The notes under the pieces were generated by a model. The model saw only the letters and a list, made by a program, of their open reading frames with translations. It ran no database searches and was not told the origin of the DNA. From positions 1-64,000 of the forward strand of contig JAIEPJ010000036.1 in the NCBI GenBank assembly GCA_019749835.1: a DNA stretch of 64,000 nt, read 5' to 3'. A program made the translations under genes and the position numbers. Below are positions 8,880-17,785 of this stretch, piece by piece (the stretch's first letter is position 1; every line of letters starts with the position of its first letter). Origin of the DNA: Phreatobacter sp. Its GTDB lineage: Bacteria; Pseudomonadota; Alphaproteobacteria; Rhizobiales; Phreatobacteraceae.

Positions 8880-10025
8880 ATGAATCGCCCCGTCGCACCT
8901 GACGCCCTCGTCCACTATGTCGCCAGCGAAAAGCTGGCCGACCTGAAACCCCCGGCCAGTGTCCTGCCGCCATGGCCGGTGGCGCTGTTTCGAACCTATT
9001 TCGGCACGCCCGCCACCGCGGCGATCACCCTGGTGTGCCTCGCCATCCTCGCATGGACCCTGCCGCCCTTCCTGTCCTGGGCCTTCATCAATGCGACCTG
9101 GACCGGTACCGCCGCCCAGTGCCGCGAGGCCGGCGGCGCATGCTGGGCCTTCATCGGCGAGAAGTTCTGGTTCTCGGTCTTCGGCCTCTACCCCTACGAG
9201 CTGCGCTGGCGGCCGGCCACGGTCCTGGTGATCTTCGCCGTCATGGTGGCCCTGTCGACCCAGCGCCTCTTCTGGCGGCGCGAACTCGTCTATGCTTGGT
9301 TCGCTGTCCTCGCGGTCATGTGGGGACTGATGGGTGGCTCGGTCCTCGGCATTCCGATCCCCGGCCTCGAGCCGGTGGCGACGCGTCTGTGGGGCGGTTG
9401 GCTGGTGACCATCTTCCTGTCGGTCTTCGGCCTCGCCATGGCCTATCCGATCGGCATCATGCTGGCGCTGGGGCGTCGCTCGAAACGGCCCATCGTGCGG
9501 GCGCTGTCGGTCACCTGGATCGAGTTCATCCGCGGTGTGCCGCTGATCTCGCTCCTGTTCATCGCCACCTTCATCGTCCCGCTCTTCATGCCGCAAGGCG
9601 TCGAGATCGACCGATTGATCCGCGCCCAGATCGCCTTCATCGTCTTCGCGGCCGCCTATATGGCGGAGGTGTTCCGCGGTGGTCTGCAGGCGATCCCCAA
9701 GGGCCAGTTCGAGGGCGCCGACTCGCTGGGGCTGAACTATGCCCAGACGATGCGGTTCATCGTTCTCCCGCAGGCCCTGAAGATCACCATCCCGGCGCAG
9801 GTCAACACTTTCATCGGACTGTTCAAGGACACGACGCTGGTCCTCATCATCGGCATCTTCGACTTCTTCACGACGCTGCGCTCGGCTCTGGGCGATTCCA
9901 ACTGGCTCGGCTTCGCCACCGAGGCCTATCTCTACGCCGCCTTTGTCTATTTCATCGCCTGCTACACGATGAGCCGCTACTCGCAGCGCCTGGAGAAGGA
10001 CCTGAGCCCCGAAAGGGTGCGTTGA
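8880..10025 (+). CDS. aapM: AapM-type amino-acid ABC transporter permease
   Basis: Second permease of the Aap-type importer, pairing with AapQ in the inner membrane. The 381-residue protein has an N-terminal cytoplasmic tail ending in WPVALFRTYFGTP, several membrane helices, and a C-terminal transport domain with WIEFIRGVPLISLLF. Its EAA loop is FEGADSLGLNYAQTMRFIVLPQA. The ATG at 8880 is chosen because it follows a GGGAG site and the aapQ stop by 4 bp; an upstream in-frame ATG lies inside aapQ. The gene after it is on the opposite strand, so the usual aapP ATPase is missing from this operon. Confidence 0.88.
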   Translation: MNRPVAPDALVHYVASEKLADLKPPASVLPPWPVALFRTYFGTPATAAITLVCLAILAWTLPPFLSWAFINATWTGTAAQCREAGGACWAFIGEKFWFSVFGLYPYELRWRPATVLVIFAVMVALSTQRLFWRRELVYAWFAVLAVMWGLMGGSVLGIPIPGLEPVATRLWGGWLVTIFLSVFGLAMAYPIGIMLALGRRSKRPIVRALSVTWIEFIRGVPLISLLFIATFIVPLFMPQGVEIDRLIRAQIAFIVFAAAYMAEVFRGGLQAIPKGQFEGADSLGLNYAQTMRFIVLPQALKITIPAQVNTFIGLFKDTTLVLIIGIFDFFTTLRSALGDSNWLGFATEAYLYAAFVYFIACYTMSRYSQRLEKDLSPERVR

Positions 10026-10032
10026 ACCTGGG

Positions 10033-11508
10033 TCAGAGGATCAGCGCGCCCGAAGCCTCGGCGTCGATGGGCCATTTCGGCCGGGCGATCCGGGTGTAAC
10101 TGTGCTTCTCGTAGCGCTGGGTCGAGGGACCCTGCGTCTCCGAATAGAAGACCCTGGAGGCGAGCGGCCCATAGGCCGCCATGAAATGCTGGGCCGATTT
10201 CAGCACCAGCAGCCGATAGGAGGCCGGGTCGAGGCCGAGGGCCGTAAAGAGCTCGCGCCCCAGCGCCTGGGCGCGGTTGGTGTTCATGATCACCGTGACG
10301 CCGCCGATCCTGACCGCCGCGAGGTCGCCGAGCGGCCCCTTCGCCTCGCCGAAGCTCTGGTGGCAGTCCTTCGCCACCGCCAGCACCTCGCAATCGGCGT
10401 CGAAGGGATCACCGGAGAGTTCCGACGTCTTGCCGCCGATCCGCAGGCGCAGCCGCGCTCCAGCACCAACGGCATGGCAGAAGGCGACGGCTTGTGGATC
10501 CCAGAGTGGCGCAACCGCGGCATTCTCGACGCCGCGGGCGACGAGTTCGCGCAGCGACAGCGTGTTGTCGGAAGCCGAGCCGCCGCCCGCATTGTCGGCC
10601 GGCTCGGCGATGATGGCCGGGCCTTTTGCGGTATCGGTGGCCAGCGCCTGGTCGAGAGCATCGACGAAGTCGAGGTTGGGCGGTGCGGTCTTGCCGCGCA
10701 GCGCGATGATCTCGTCCCCGAGGCGCGTCGCCAGGGCATCGCCCTTCGCCTTGGCATTGTCGGTATAGACAAGCATGCGCGACCCCATCTCCGGCACGTC
10801 GGCATGGGGGAAGCCATGCACGAAGGAGACGGAGAGAACCCCGTCCTGGCCCTCGAAGCTCTTCTGTCGGGCGACGAAGGAGATGTTGGGTTCAGAGGTC
10901 GTCGGATAGAAGGCGATCATGCCGCAATCATAGAGCGAGGCCACGGGCCTGATCTCCTTGCGGATCGTCTTCAGCACCAGCGTCACCAGTTCCTCGGCGC
11001 GCGGCACGATGTCGACATGCGGATATTCCTTGAAGCAGATGATGATGTCGGCGAGGCCGACGCGCTTCCGTGTCATATGGTTGTGAGGGTCGAGCTCGAC
11101 GCCAATGACGCAATCCGGCCCGACAATCGCCCGCACGTGCTCCAGCACGTCGCCCTCGCAGTCATCATAGCCGTCGGCCACCATGGCGCCATGCATGCCG
11201 AGGAGCACGCCGTCCACCGGTAGCGCCGCCTGCAACTGGCCGAGGATCTCGTCGCGCATCGTCTCGTAGGCCAGCTTGGTTGTCGGACCGGCAGGCTGGG
11301 CGAAGAAGCACGAGCCCTCGACCAGCGTGAACCCTTCCTGCGTGGCGCGGCGCCGGGCGACGAACAGCGGTGCCGTGCACAGCGTGGGCTTGTCGGTCGG
11401 ATGTTCGCCGGGCCGAGCCGCGAGGCTCGTCAGGTAGCTCTCCATCGACGTCGGAATGGGAGAGAAGGTGTTCGTCTCCGTCGCGATGCTGGCCGTGAAG
11501 ATGCGCAT
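10033..11508 (-). CDS. M81 family metallopeptidase (MlrC-like)
   Basis: A 491-residue protein of the M81/MlrC family, named after the microcystin-degrading peptidase but present in many bacteria without that pathway. These are presumed zinc peptidases or amidohydrolases acting on small peptides. Family features are the start MRIFTASIATETNTFSPIPT, the metal-site region GVLLGMHGAMVADGYDDCEGD, and VIGVELDPHNHMT with clustered Asp and His. The later DNAGGGSASDNT motif belongs to the MlrC C-terminal domain. No signal peptide is seen. I chose the ATG at 11508 because the family begins there. It converges with aapM and is divergent from the next operon, so it may share a substrate class with these genes. 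The substrate is unknown. Confidence 0.85.
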   Translation of the reverse strand: MRIFTASIATETNTFSPIPTSMESYLTSLAARPGEHPTDKPTLCTAPLFVARRRATQEGFTLVEGSCFFAQPAGPTTKLAYETMRDEILGQLQAALPVDGVLLGMHGAMVADGYDDCEGDVLEHVRAIVGPDCVIGVELDPHNHMTRKRVGLADIIICFKEYPHVDIVPRAEELVTLVLKTIRKEIRPVASLYDCGMIAFYPTTSEPNISFVARQKSFEGQDGVLSVSFVHGFPHADVPEMGSRMLVYTDNAKAKGDALATRLGDEIIALRGKTAPPNLDFVDALDQALATDTAKGPAIIAEPADNAGGGSASDNTLSLRELVARGVENAAVAPLWDPQAVAFCHAVGAGARLRLRIGGKTSELSGDPFDADCEVLAVAKDCHQSFGEAKGPLGDLAAVRIGGVTVIMNTNRAQALGRELFTALGLDPASYRLLVLKSAQHFMAAYGPLASRVFYSETQGPSTQRYEKHSYTRIARPKWPIDAEASGALIL

Positions 11509-11644
11509 GGCTGCCGTGTTCCCCGGGGGTCTGCCCAACGTTTCGCCTTGACCCTTTCATGGGCGCGCGTGTTTTTCCACGGATGCAGCGGCGCGGAGGT
11601 CATCCGTTCCGCGCATGCCTCGCAGACAGGGAAGGGGTTTCGCA

Positions 11645-12520
11645 GTGAGCGGATTGACCATTGGCGTTGTCGGCCTGGGCCGGATGGGCCTCGGCATGGC
11701 CGCGAGCAGCGCCGCCAAGGGCTTCCGCACGCTCGGCAGCGATCCCGCGCCGGAGCGCATGGCGCTGGCCTCGGCAAAGGGCATCGCCGAGGCGGCGAGC
11801 CTTGCTGCTCTCTTTGCCGCCAGCGACGTGGTCATCGCGTCGCTGCCGACCGCCGAGGTTGTCGCCGCCGTCGTCGAGGCCGCTGACGGCTTCCTTGCCA
11901 AGGCGCCGCCAGGGGCTGTCTTCGTTGATACGTCGACCTCCGAGGCAGCGGTCTCGCGCCGCCTCGCGGCCCTCGCAGCGGCGAAAGGGCTCGGTTTTGT
12001 CGATGCGCCGGTCTCCGGCGGCCCGGCGGGTGCAGAGGCCGGCACCCTCACCATGATGATCGGCGGCGAGGCCGACCATCTCTCGCGCGCCATGCCTGTG
12101 CTGGAGGCGATCAGCGCCAGGCGCCTGCATGTCGGCGCGCCCGGTGCCGGCAATGTCGCCAAGCTCGTCAACAACCTGCTGGTCGGCGCCCATCTCCTGA
12201 CCGTTTCCGAGGCCGTGCGCCTGTCGGAGGCGGCCGGCGTCCCGGCTGCGGATGTGCTCGCCGTGGTCAATGCCGCCTCCGGGCGCTCGGCCGTGTCCGA
12301 GGTCAACTATCCACGCTGGGTCCTGAACGGCGCCTTCGATTCCGGCTTCACCATGGGCCTCATGCGCAAGGATGTGCGGCTCGCCGCAGCCCTGGCGGCG
12401 GAGGTCGGCATCGACCTGCCGGTGAGCAGCCTCGTTGCCGGTCTATGGGCTGACAGCGCCGCCCGTCTCGCCGACGGCGAGGACTTCAACCGCATCGTTC
12501 AGGACCAACCGCAGACATGA
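11645..12520 (+). CDS. 3-hydroxyisobutyrate dehydrogenase-family NAD(P) oxidoreductase
   Basis: A beta-hydroxyacid dehydrogenase (291 residues) that oxidises 3-hydroxy acids or reduces the matching semialdehydes. The Rossmann motif is GVVGLGRMGLGMA at the N-terminus. The substrate loop is DAPVSGGPAGAEAGTL, and the catalytic Lys lies in GNVAKLVNNLLVG. I chose the GTG at 11645 since it is preceded by a GAAGGGG site and the Rossmann strand begins five codons later; an in-frame ATG at 11615 is possible. It is first of four overlapping genes and shares ATGA with the aldehyde dehydrogenase, suggesting they act in sequence. Its exact substrate is unknown. Confidence 0.85.
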   Translation: MSGLTIGVVGLGRMGLGMAASSAAKGFRTLGSDPAPERMALASAKGIAEAASLAALFAASDVVIASLPTAEVVAAVVEAADGFLAKAPPGAVFVDTSTSEAAVSRRLAALAAAKGLGFVDAPVSGGPAGAEAGTLTMMIGGEADHLSRAMPVLEAISARRLHVGAPGAGNVAKLVNNLLVGAHLLTVSEAVRLSEAAGVPAADVLAVVNAASGRSAVSEVNYPRWVLNGAFDSGFTMGLMRKDVRLAAALAAEVGIDLPVSSLVAGLWADSAARLADGEDFNRIVQDQPQT

Positions 12521-14046
12521 CCGCCCTTCAACGCCCGGATACCGCCAGCCGCGTGGCCGATCTCTACGCGGCGCTCGTCCCGGGAGGTCTGCTCGGCAGC
12601 CGCATCGCCGGTGCGACGCTGGAGGGGCGGGGGGAGACCATCACCCTGGTCGACCCTGTCACGGGCCTGGCCTTCGCCAGCTATCGCGATGGCGGGGAGG
12701 CGGCAGCGGGTCAGGCCTTGGCCGCGACAACCGATGCGCTGGCCGCCTGGTCCGCCATGCCGGCCGCGGCGCGCGGTCGCATCATCTGGGCGATCGGGCA
12801 GGGGGTCAGGGCCAAGGCCGCGGCGCTGGCCGAACTGGAGACTCTCGCCTCCGGCAAGCCCATCCGCGACACCCAGGTCGAGGTCGCCAAGGTCGCGGAA
12901 ATGTTCGAATACTACGCCGGGTGGGCCGACAAGCTGCATGGCGATGTCATTCCCGTGCCGACCTCGCACCTCAACTATGTGCGGCGCGAGCCCCTCGGTG
13001 CGGTCGTCCAGATCACGCCCTGGAATGCGCCGATCTTCACTGCCGGCTGGCAGATCGCGCCAGCCATCACCGCCGGCAATGCGGTGGTGCTGAAGCCCTC
13101 GGAACTGACGCCCTTCACCTCGCTCGCGCTGGCGGTGATCTGCGAGGAGGCCGGGGTTCCCGACGGCCTCGTCAACGTCCTCGCCGGCTATGGCGCTACC
13201 ACGGGCGCCGCCGCTGTCGCCCACCCGCTCACCCGGCTCGTCGTCTTTGTCGGCTCGCGGGACACCGGCGCGCTCATCGCCGCGACTGCGGCAAAGCGCG
13301 TTGTCCCGACCCTGCTCGAACTCGGCGGCAAGTCGGCCAACATCGTCTTCCCCGACGCGGACCTCGACCGCGCCCTGCTCGGCGCCCAGGCGGCGATCTT
13401 CTCCGGCGCCGGCCAGTCCTGTGTCGCCGGCTCGCGCCTGCTCGTCCACCGGTCGATCCATGCCGAATTCGTCGCGCGCCTTGCCAAGGCCGCACCGCGG
13501 ATTCCGGTCGGCGATCCGCTCGACGAGGCAACCCAGATCGGCCCCATCGTCCATGGGGGCCAGTGGGACAAGATCGACGCCATGGTCAAGGCCGGTGTCG
13601 ACCAGGGGGCTGTGGTGGCCGCCGGTGGCGGTCGACCCGCGAGCCGTGATGCCGGGTTCTTCTACGCTCCGACTGTGCTCGATCGCGTCAGCCCGGCCAT
13701 GGATATCGCCCGCGAGGAGGTTTTCGGACCGGTCGTGGCGGTCACGCCCTTCGACTGCGAAGAGGCGGCCGTCGCTATCGCCAATGCCACCGATTACGGG
13801 CTTGCCGGTGCAGTCTGGACGCGCGACGTCGGCCGCGCCCACCGTGTCGCCGCCAAGGTACGCGCGGGAACCTTCTGGGTGAACGCCTACAAGACCATCC
13901 ATGTCATGAGCCCGTTTGGCGGCTTCGGTCAGTCGGGTTACGGTCGCTCGTCAGGTATCGAGGCGCTCCACGCCTATACCACCACCAAGAGCGTCTGGGT
14001 CGAGACCGCCGAGGCCCCCGCCGTCGGATTCGGCTATGCCGGCTGA
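12517..14046 (+). CDS. NAD(P)-dependent aldehyde dehydrogenase
   Basis: A 509-residue member of the ALDH superfamily that oxidises aldehydes to acids. The catalytic residues fall at canonical places: Glu268 in ELGGKSANIVF and nucleophile Cys302 in GAGQSCVAG. PWNAPIF and the cofactor region follow the normal order. Length and layout match betaine/semialdehyde dehydrogenases, but the substrate cannot be told. It overlaps the upstream dehydrogenase by 4 bp (ATGA) and is followed 25 bp later by the PLP-dependent lyase gene. It would fit oxidation of a semialdehyde made in this operon. Confidence 0.92.
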   Translation: MTALQRPDTASRVADLYAALVPGGLLGSRIAGATLEGRGETITLVDPVTGLAFASYRDGGEAAAGQALAATTDALAAWSAMPAAARGRIIWAIGQGVRAKAAALAELETLASGKPIRDTQVEVAKVAEMFEYYAGWADKLHGDVIPVPTSHLNYVRREPLGAVVQITPWNAPIFTAGWQIAPAITAGNAVVLKPSELTPFTSLALAVICEEAGVPDGLVNVLAGYGATTGAAAVAHPLTRLVVFVGSRDTGALIAATAAKRVVPTLLELGGKSANIVFPDADLDRALLGAQAAIFSGAGQSCVAGSRLLVHRSIHAEFVARLAKAAPRIPVGDPLDEATQIGPIVHGGQWDKIDAMVKAGVDQGAVVAAGGGRPASRDAGFFYAPTVLDRVSPAMDIAREEVFGPVVAVTPFDCEEAAVAIANATDYGLAGAVWTRDVGRAHRVAAKVRAGTFWVNAYKTIHVMSPFGGFGQSGYGRSSGIEALHAYTTTKSVWVETAEAPAVGFGYAG

Positions 14047-14071
14047 ACCGCGCGAAGGATTGTCCACCCGC

Positions 14072-15223
14072 ATGTCCGACATCCTCACAGTCGCGGGTGA
14101 CAGCCGCCTCCTCGCCAATCCGGATCTCGACCGCGCGCGTCCCTATGGACCCGCAGAACGCGCCATCCTTTCGCTGGAAGGGGCTCGCGCCGCCCATGCC
14201 GCCATCGCCGCCTGGGATGGCTACCGGCCGACGCCGCTCCTCTCGCTCGCCGCCCTGGCGCGCGAGGCCGGGGTTGGCTCCATCCTCTACAAGCACGAGG
14301 CGCACCGCTTCGTCCTGAAGAGCTTCAAGGCGCTGGGAGGCGCCTATGCGGTGGAGCGTCTGGTGACGGCCCGCGGTTCGGCGGAGGGCCTGACGGTGAC
14401 CTGCGCCACCGACGGCAACCATGGCCGCGCCGTCGCCTGGGGCGCGCGCCGTCTCGACGTCCGCGCGGTCATCTATGTGCACGAGACCGTCAGCCAGGGC
14501 CGCGCCGACGCCATCGCCGCCTATGGCGCCGAGGTCCGCCGCGTTCCCGGGAATTACGACGACGCCGTGCGCGCCTCCGCCGAGGCGGCCGCGGCAAACG
14601 GCTGGACGATCGTCTCCGACACGTCCTGGCCTGGCTATGACCTCATCCCGCGTGACGTCATGCAGGGTTATGCCGTGCTCGGCATCGAGGCGGAGGAGCA
14701 GGGGGCCCGGCCGACCCATGTCTTCGTCCAGGGCGGCGTCGGCGGTATCGCCGCCGCCATCCTGTCCTGGACGTGGGAGAGCCTCGGTGCCGACCGGCCG
14801 ACCCTCGTCGTTGTCGAGCCGGACCAGGCAGCTTGTCTGCTGGAGAGCGCTGCGGCGCGGCGTTGGACCACGGTCGGCGGCGATCTCGACACGATCATGG
14901 CCGGGCTGGCCTGCGGCGAGCCCTCCGAGCTCGCCTGGGCCCTGCTGTCGCCAGGCGCCGACGCCTTCATGGCCATTCCGGATGAGCGCGCTGCAGACAT
15001 GATGCGGCGGCTTGCGGGCGAGGGCATTGCCGCCGGTGAATCCGGCGTCGCGGGCCTTGCCGGCCTCCTGGCCGCCGCCTCCGATCCACAGGCGCGCGCC
15101 TTGCTGGGGCTCGATGTAGCCTCGCGCATCCTGTGCATCGGCACCGAGGGCGCAACGGACCCCGCCATCTATCGTGAGATCGTCGGCAGGGATGCCGCAG
15201 AGGTCGAGAGGGAAGCCCCATGA
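14072..15223 (+). CDS. Diaminopropionate ammonia-lyase-like PLP enzyme
   Basis: A 383-residue fold-type II PLP enzyme close to diaminopropionate ammonia-lyase (DpaL), which splits 2,3-diaminopropionate to pyruvate and two ammonia. The PLP-binding lysine is probably Lys86 in LKSFKALGGAYAVERL. The phosphate-binding glycine loop is VQGGVGGIAAAI. The TCATDGNHGRAVAWGAR segment is typical of this and of threonine dehydratase relatives. The ATG at 14072 is favoured; an in-frame ATG at 14036 would overlap the upstream gene. It overlaps the carbamoylase gene by 4 bp. A serine/threonine deaminase or another amino-acid lyase remains possible. Confidence 0.8.
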   Translation: MSDILTVAGDSRLLANPDLDRARPYGPAERAILSLEGARAAHAAIAAWDGYRPTPLLSLAALAREAGVGSILYKHEAHRFVLKSFKALGGAYAVERLVTARGSAEGLTVTCATDGNHGRAVAWGARRLDVRAVIYVHETVSQGRADAIAAYGAEVRRVPGNYDDAVRASAEAAAANGWTIVSDTSWPGYDLIPRDVMQGYAVLGIEAEEQGARPTHVFVQGGVGGIAAAILSWTWESLGADRPTLVVVEPDQAACLLESAAARRWTTVGGDLDTIMAGLACGEPSELAWALLSPGADAFMAIPDERAADMMRRLAGEGIAAGESGVAGLAGLLAAASDPQARALLGLDVASRILCIGTEGATDPAIYREIVGRDAAEVEREAP

Positions 15224-16149
15224 GCCGTATCGTCACTGTCGGCGCCGCCCAGATGGGCGCTATCCAGCGGGCCCATTCCCGCAGCGAGGTCGTGGTCCGG
15301 ATGCTCGAGCTGATGCGCCAGGCGGCATCCCACCGCTGCGATCTCGTCGTGTTTCCCGAACTGACCCTGACGACCTTCTTTCCCCGCTGGTGGATGGAGA
15401 GCCAGGACGAGATCGATGCCTTCTTCGAACGCGAGATGCCCTCGAACGAGACCGCACCCCTCTTCACCGAGGCGGCGCGGCTCGGCATCGGCTTCTCGAT
15501 GGGTTATGCCGAACTGACGCCCGAGGGGCGGCGTTTCAACACCGCCATCCTTGTGAACAAATCCGGCGACATTGTCGGAAAATATCGGAAAATCCATCTT
15601 CCGGGCCATGCGGGCCATGAACCGTGGCGCGCCTTCCAGCACCTGGAAAAGCGCTATTTTGAGGTCGGCGACCGTTCCTGGGGCGTCTGGAACGCCCTCG
15701 GCGGCAATATGGGCATGATGATCTGCAACGACCGCCGCTGGCCGGAGAGCTACCGGGTCATGGGGCTGCAATCCGTCGAGATGATCCTGCTCGGCTACAA
15801 CACGCCGCGCCACAATCCGCCGGCCCCCGACCACGACCGCCTCGGCGAGTTCCACAACCAGTTGGTCATGCAGGCCGGCGCCTATCAGAACGCCACCTGG
15901 GTGGTCGGCGTCGCCAAATGCGGCGTCGAGGAGGGCTGCGAAATGATCGGCGGTTCCTCCATCATCGCACCGACGGGCGAGGTGGTCGGCCAGGCGCTGA
16001 CGCAGGAGGATGAACTCGTCGTCGCCCGCTGCGACCTCGACCTGACCCGCAGCTACAAGGCCACGACCTTCAATTTCGACCTGCACCGCCAGCCGGACGA
16101 GTACCGGCGCATCGTCGAGCAGCGCGGGGCTGTGGGGCCGGGCAGGTAG
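15220..16149 (+). CDS. N-carbamoyl-D-amino-acid hydrolase-like nitrilase-family enzyme
   Basis: A 309-residue carbon-nitrogen hydrolase resembling D-carbamoylase, which turns N-carbamoyl amino acids into free amino acids plus ammonia and CO2. The nitrilase triad is visible as Glu47 (VVFPELTLT), Lys124 (GKYRKIHLPG) and Cys169 (MMICNDRRWPE). Residue spacing and the text around GYNTPRHNPPAPDHD match the Agrobacterium D-carbamoylase pattern. It is the last gene of the four-gene operon, overlapping the lyase by ATGA, and converges with a FAD oxidase 4 bp away. No hydantoinase is fused or adjacent, although a dihydroorotase-like amidohydrolase lies 8.4 kb downstream. Other ureido acids are possible substrates. 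Confidence 0.87.
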   Translation: MSRIVTVGAAQMGAIQRAHSRSEVVVRMLELMRQAASHRCDLVVFPELTLTTFFPRWWMESQDEIDAFFEREMPSNETAPLFTEAARLGIGFSMGYAELTPEGRRFNTAILVNKSGDIVGKYRKIHLPGHAGHEPWRAFQHLEKRYFEVGDRSWGVWNALGGNMGMMICNDRRWPESYRVMGLQSVEMILLGYNTPRHNPPAPDHDRLGEFHNQLVMQAGAYQNATWVVGVAKCGVEEGCEMIGGSSIIAPTGEVVGQALTQEDELVVARCDLDLTRSYKATTFNFDLHRQPDEYRRIVEQRGAVGPGR

Positions 16150-16153
16150 CCTC

Positions 16154-17539
16154 CTACTCCGCCGCCTGCTGCGCCTCGGCCTCCCAGCCCAGCAGCTTGC
16201 CGGGGTTCATCAGGCCATGCGGGTCCGCGTGCCGCTTGAACTCCGGCTGCGGCGCGTCGATCCGCTTCCAGCCGGCATTGTTGAGCACGAAACTATGCGC
16301 ATTCGACGGCTGGACGCCGCCTTCCGCCGCCCTGGCCATGATCTCCGTCAGGCGCTCGGGCGTGGTGAACCTCACCAGCGGCAGCGACGAGGTGATGACC
16401 TTGCCCTCGCGGCGCTGGAACTCGAGGTGGAAATAGACGTCCTCGTCAAACTCCTTTGCCGCCCATTCGACCAGCGCGAGATTGTTCGGGGCAGGAAAGC
16501 GCAACTGCAGATAGGTGATGGACGGATCCATCTTGAGAGCGTGCAGCGTCGTGTGGTTCCAGGTGTATTCGTAAAGCGGGCCGGGGCCGCCGCGCTCCCG
16601 GTGCGTGCCGAAGGCGACCGCCTTGGCCTCGGCCGCGCCGCGCCGGAATGTGACCTCACCCTTGTGATCGCCGATCAGCAGGTCGAGCGTATCGGCCTGC
16701 GGCTCCGACACCATCAGGATAGTGAAGGCGCGGCCCTCCTGAAGATAGGGCGCCAGGCGCTTCAGATAGGGCACGATGCGCGGGTCGTGGACCGAGACCA
16801 GCTTCTTGGCGATGCCGTCGCATTCCATGAAGGCCTGGCCGAACCGGGCTGCCGCCATCAGGCTGTCGAAGGTGACGATCCGCTCGGCCCAGTCATGGGC
16901 CGGGGCGGTCGGCACCTCCACCTCGGTGATGATGCCGTTGACCCCATAGGCGTGCATGACCTTGAGGATTTCGCGGCCGCGCAACTCGATCAGGCGCGGC
17001 GTCTCCTCCACCGTCATCACCTCCAGCGCGGTGACCGCGCCGAGATTGTCGATCTGCCCCCAGGTGCAGGAGCCGGCACCCGCCGCGCCGCCGGCGACGA
17101 AGCCGCCGATGGTCGCTTGCGCCCGGGTGGAGGGATGGAACCGCAACTCCTGGCCATGCGGGTCCAGCAACTTGTCGATGTCCAGCATATTGGCGCCCGC
17201 CTCGAACCTTGCGCCGCCGGGCCGGGCGAAGATCATGCGGTTGAGCTGGCGCATGTCGACCACCAGCCCGCCGGCCAGCGGCACGGCCTGGCCGTAATTG
17301 CCCGTGCCCCCGCCGCGGATGACGAGGGGGACACGGTGGCGGGCGCAGGCCGCGGCGATCCGCCTGAGTTCGTCCTTGTCCGCCGGGATGGCGACGAGGT
17401 CGGCGACCTTGCCCTCCAGCTCCGGCTTCAGGATCGGCGAGAACCAGAAGAAATCGCGGCTCGCCATCCGCACGGACGCGGCATCCTCAACAAGAGAGAT
17501 GCCGGCAAGGTCGGCCCGAAGGCGGTCGAGAGCGCTCAT
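16154..17539 (-). CDS. FAD-linked oxidoreductase (GlcD-like, PCMH-type)
   Basis: A 461-residue flavoprotein with a PCMH-type FAD domain like that of glycolate/lactate oxidases. The FAD loop is VIRGGGTGNYGQAVPLAGG near residues 75-95, followed by ATIGGFVAGGAAGAGS. It lacks a signal peptide and has no Fe-S partner gene beside it. It is homologous along its length to the gene at 21275-22642: both share a SRDFFWFSPIL-type N-terminal block, YEYTWNHTTL and a LMNPGKL-type end. The ATG at 17539 fits that alignment better than an in-frame start 12 codons upstream. It is divergent from an ABC transporter across a region with a palindromic operator. The substrate is unknown. Confidence 0.85.
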   Translation of the reverse strand: MSALDRLRADLAGISLVEDAASVRMASRDFFWFSPILKPELEGKVADLVAIPADKDELRRIAAACARHRVPLVIRGGGTGNYGQAVPLAGGLVVDMRQLNRMIFARPGGARFEAGANMLDIDKLLDPHGQELRFHPSTRAQATIGGFVAGGAAGAGSCTWGQIDNLGAVTALEVMTVEETPRLIELRGREILKVMHAYGVNGIITEVEVPTAPAHDWAERIVTFDSLMAAARFGQAFMECDGIAKKLVSVHDPRIVPYLKRLAPYLQEGRAFTILMVSEPQADTLDLLIGDHKGEVTFRRGAAEAKAVAFGTHRERGGPGPLYEYTWNHTTLHALKMDPSITYLQLRFPAPNNLALVEWAAKEFDEDVYFHLEFQRREGKVITSSLPLVRFTTPERLTEIMARAAEGGVQPSNAHSFVLNNAGWKRIDAPQPEFKRHADPHGLMNPGKLLGWEAEAQQAAE

Positions 17540-17656
17540 GGTTTCTGTCCGTTCGATGAAGCGACACAGTGCCAAATTGCTGCGCCGGACGCCATGCCGT
17601 CATCTGCCCGGGAGGGCTGCCCGAACGGTGACAATTTGCGCCTGTGAAATGGGAAT

Positions 17657-17675
17657 GTGCACAAAGATTGTGCAC
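17657..17675. promoter_or_regulatory. Perfect palindromic operator GTGCACAA-N3-TTGTGCAC
   Basis: Eight-base arms GTGCACAA (17657-17664) and TTGTGCAC (17668-17675) flank AGA. The site lies in the 246-bp gap between the divergent FAD oxidase (start 17539) and the ABC transporter binding-protein gene (start 17786). The symmetry suits a dimeric repressor or activator such as a GntR, TetR or LacI type, but no such regulator is encoded nearby. Confidence 0.6.
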
Positions 17676-17785
17676 CCTGAACCGGAGGCCTTCACGATAT
17701 CGTAGGATAAACCGGCACGCCCGTTGCTCTGGCCGCCGTCATGGATTTCAAGGGTCTTGCGAGGCCCGCTTCAGGAGAGGTCGCC

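Noticed and set aside
7553-8881. A 440-codon open frame antisense to aapQ
   Set aside because: Highly charged low-complexity translation without motifs; the plus strand encodes a clear permease.
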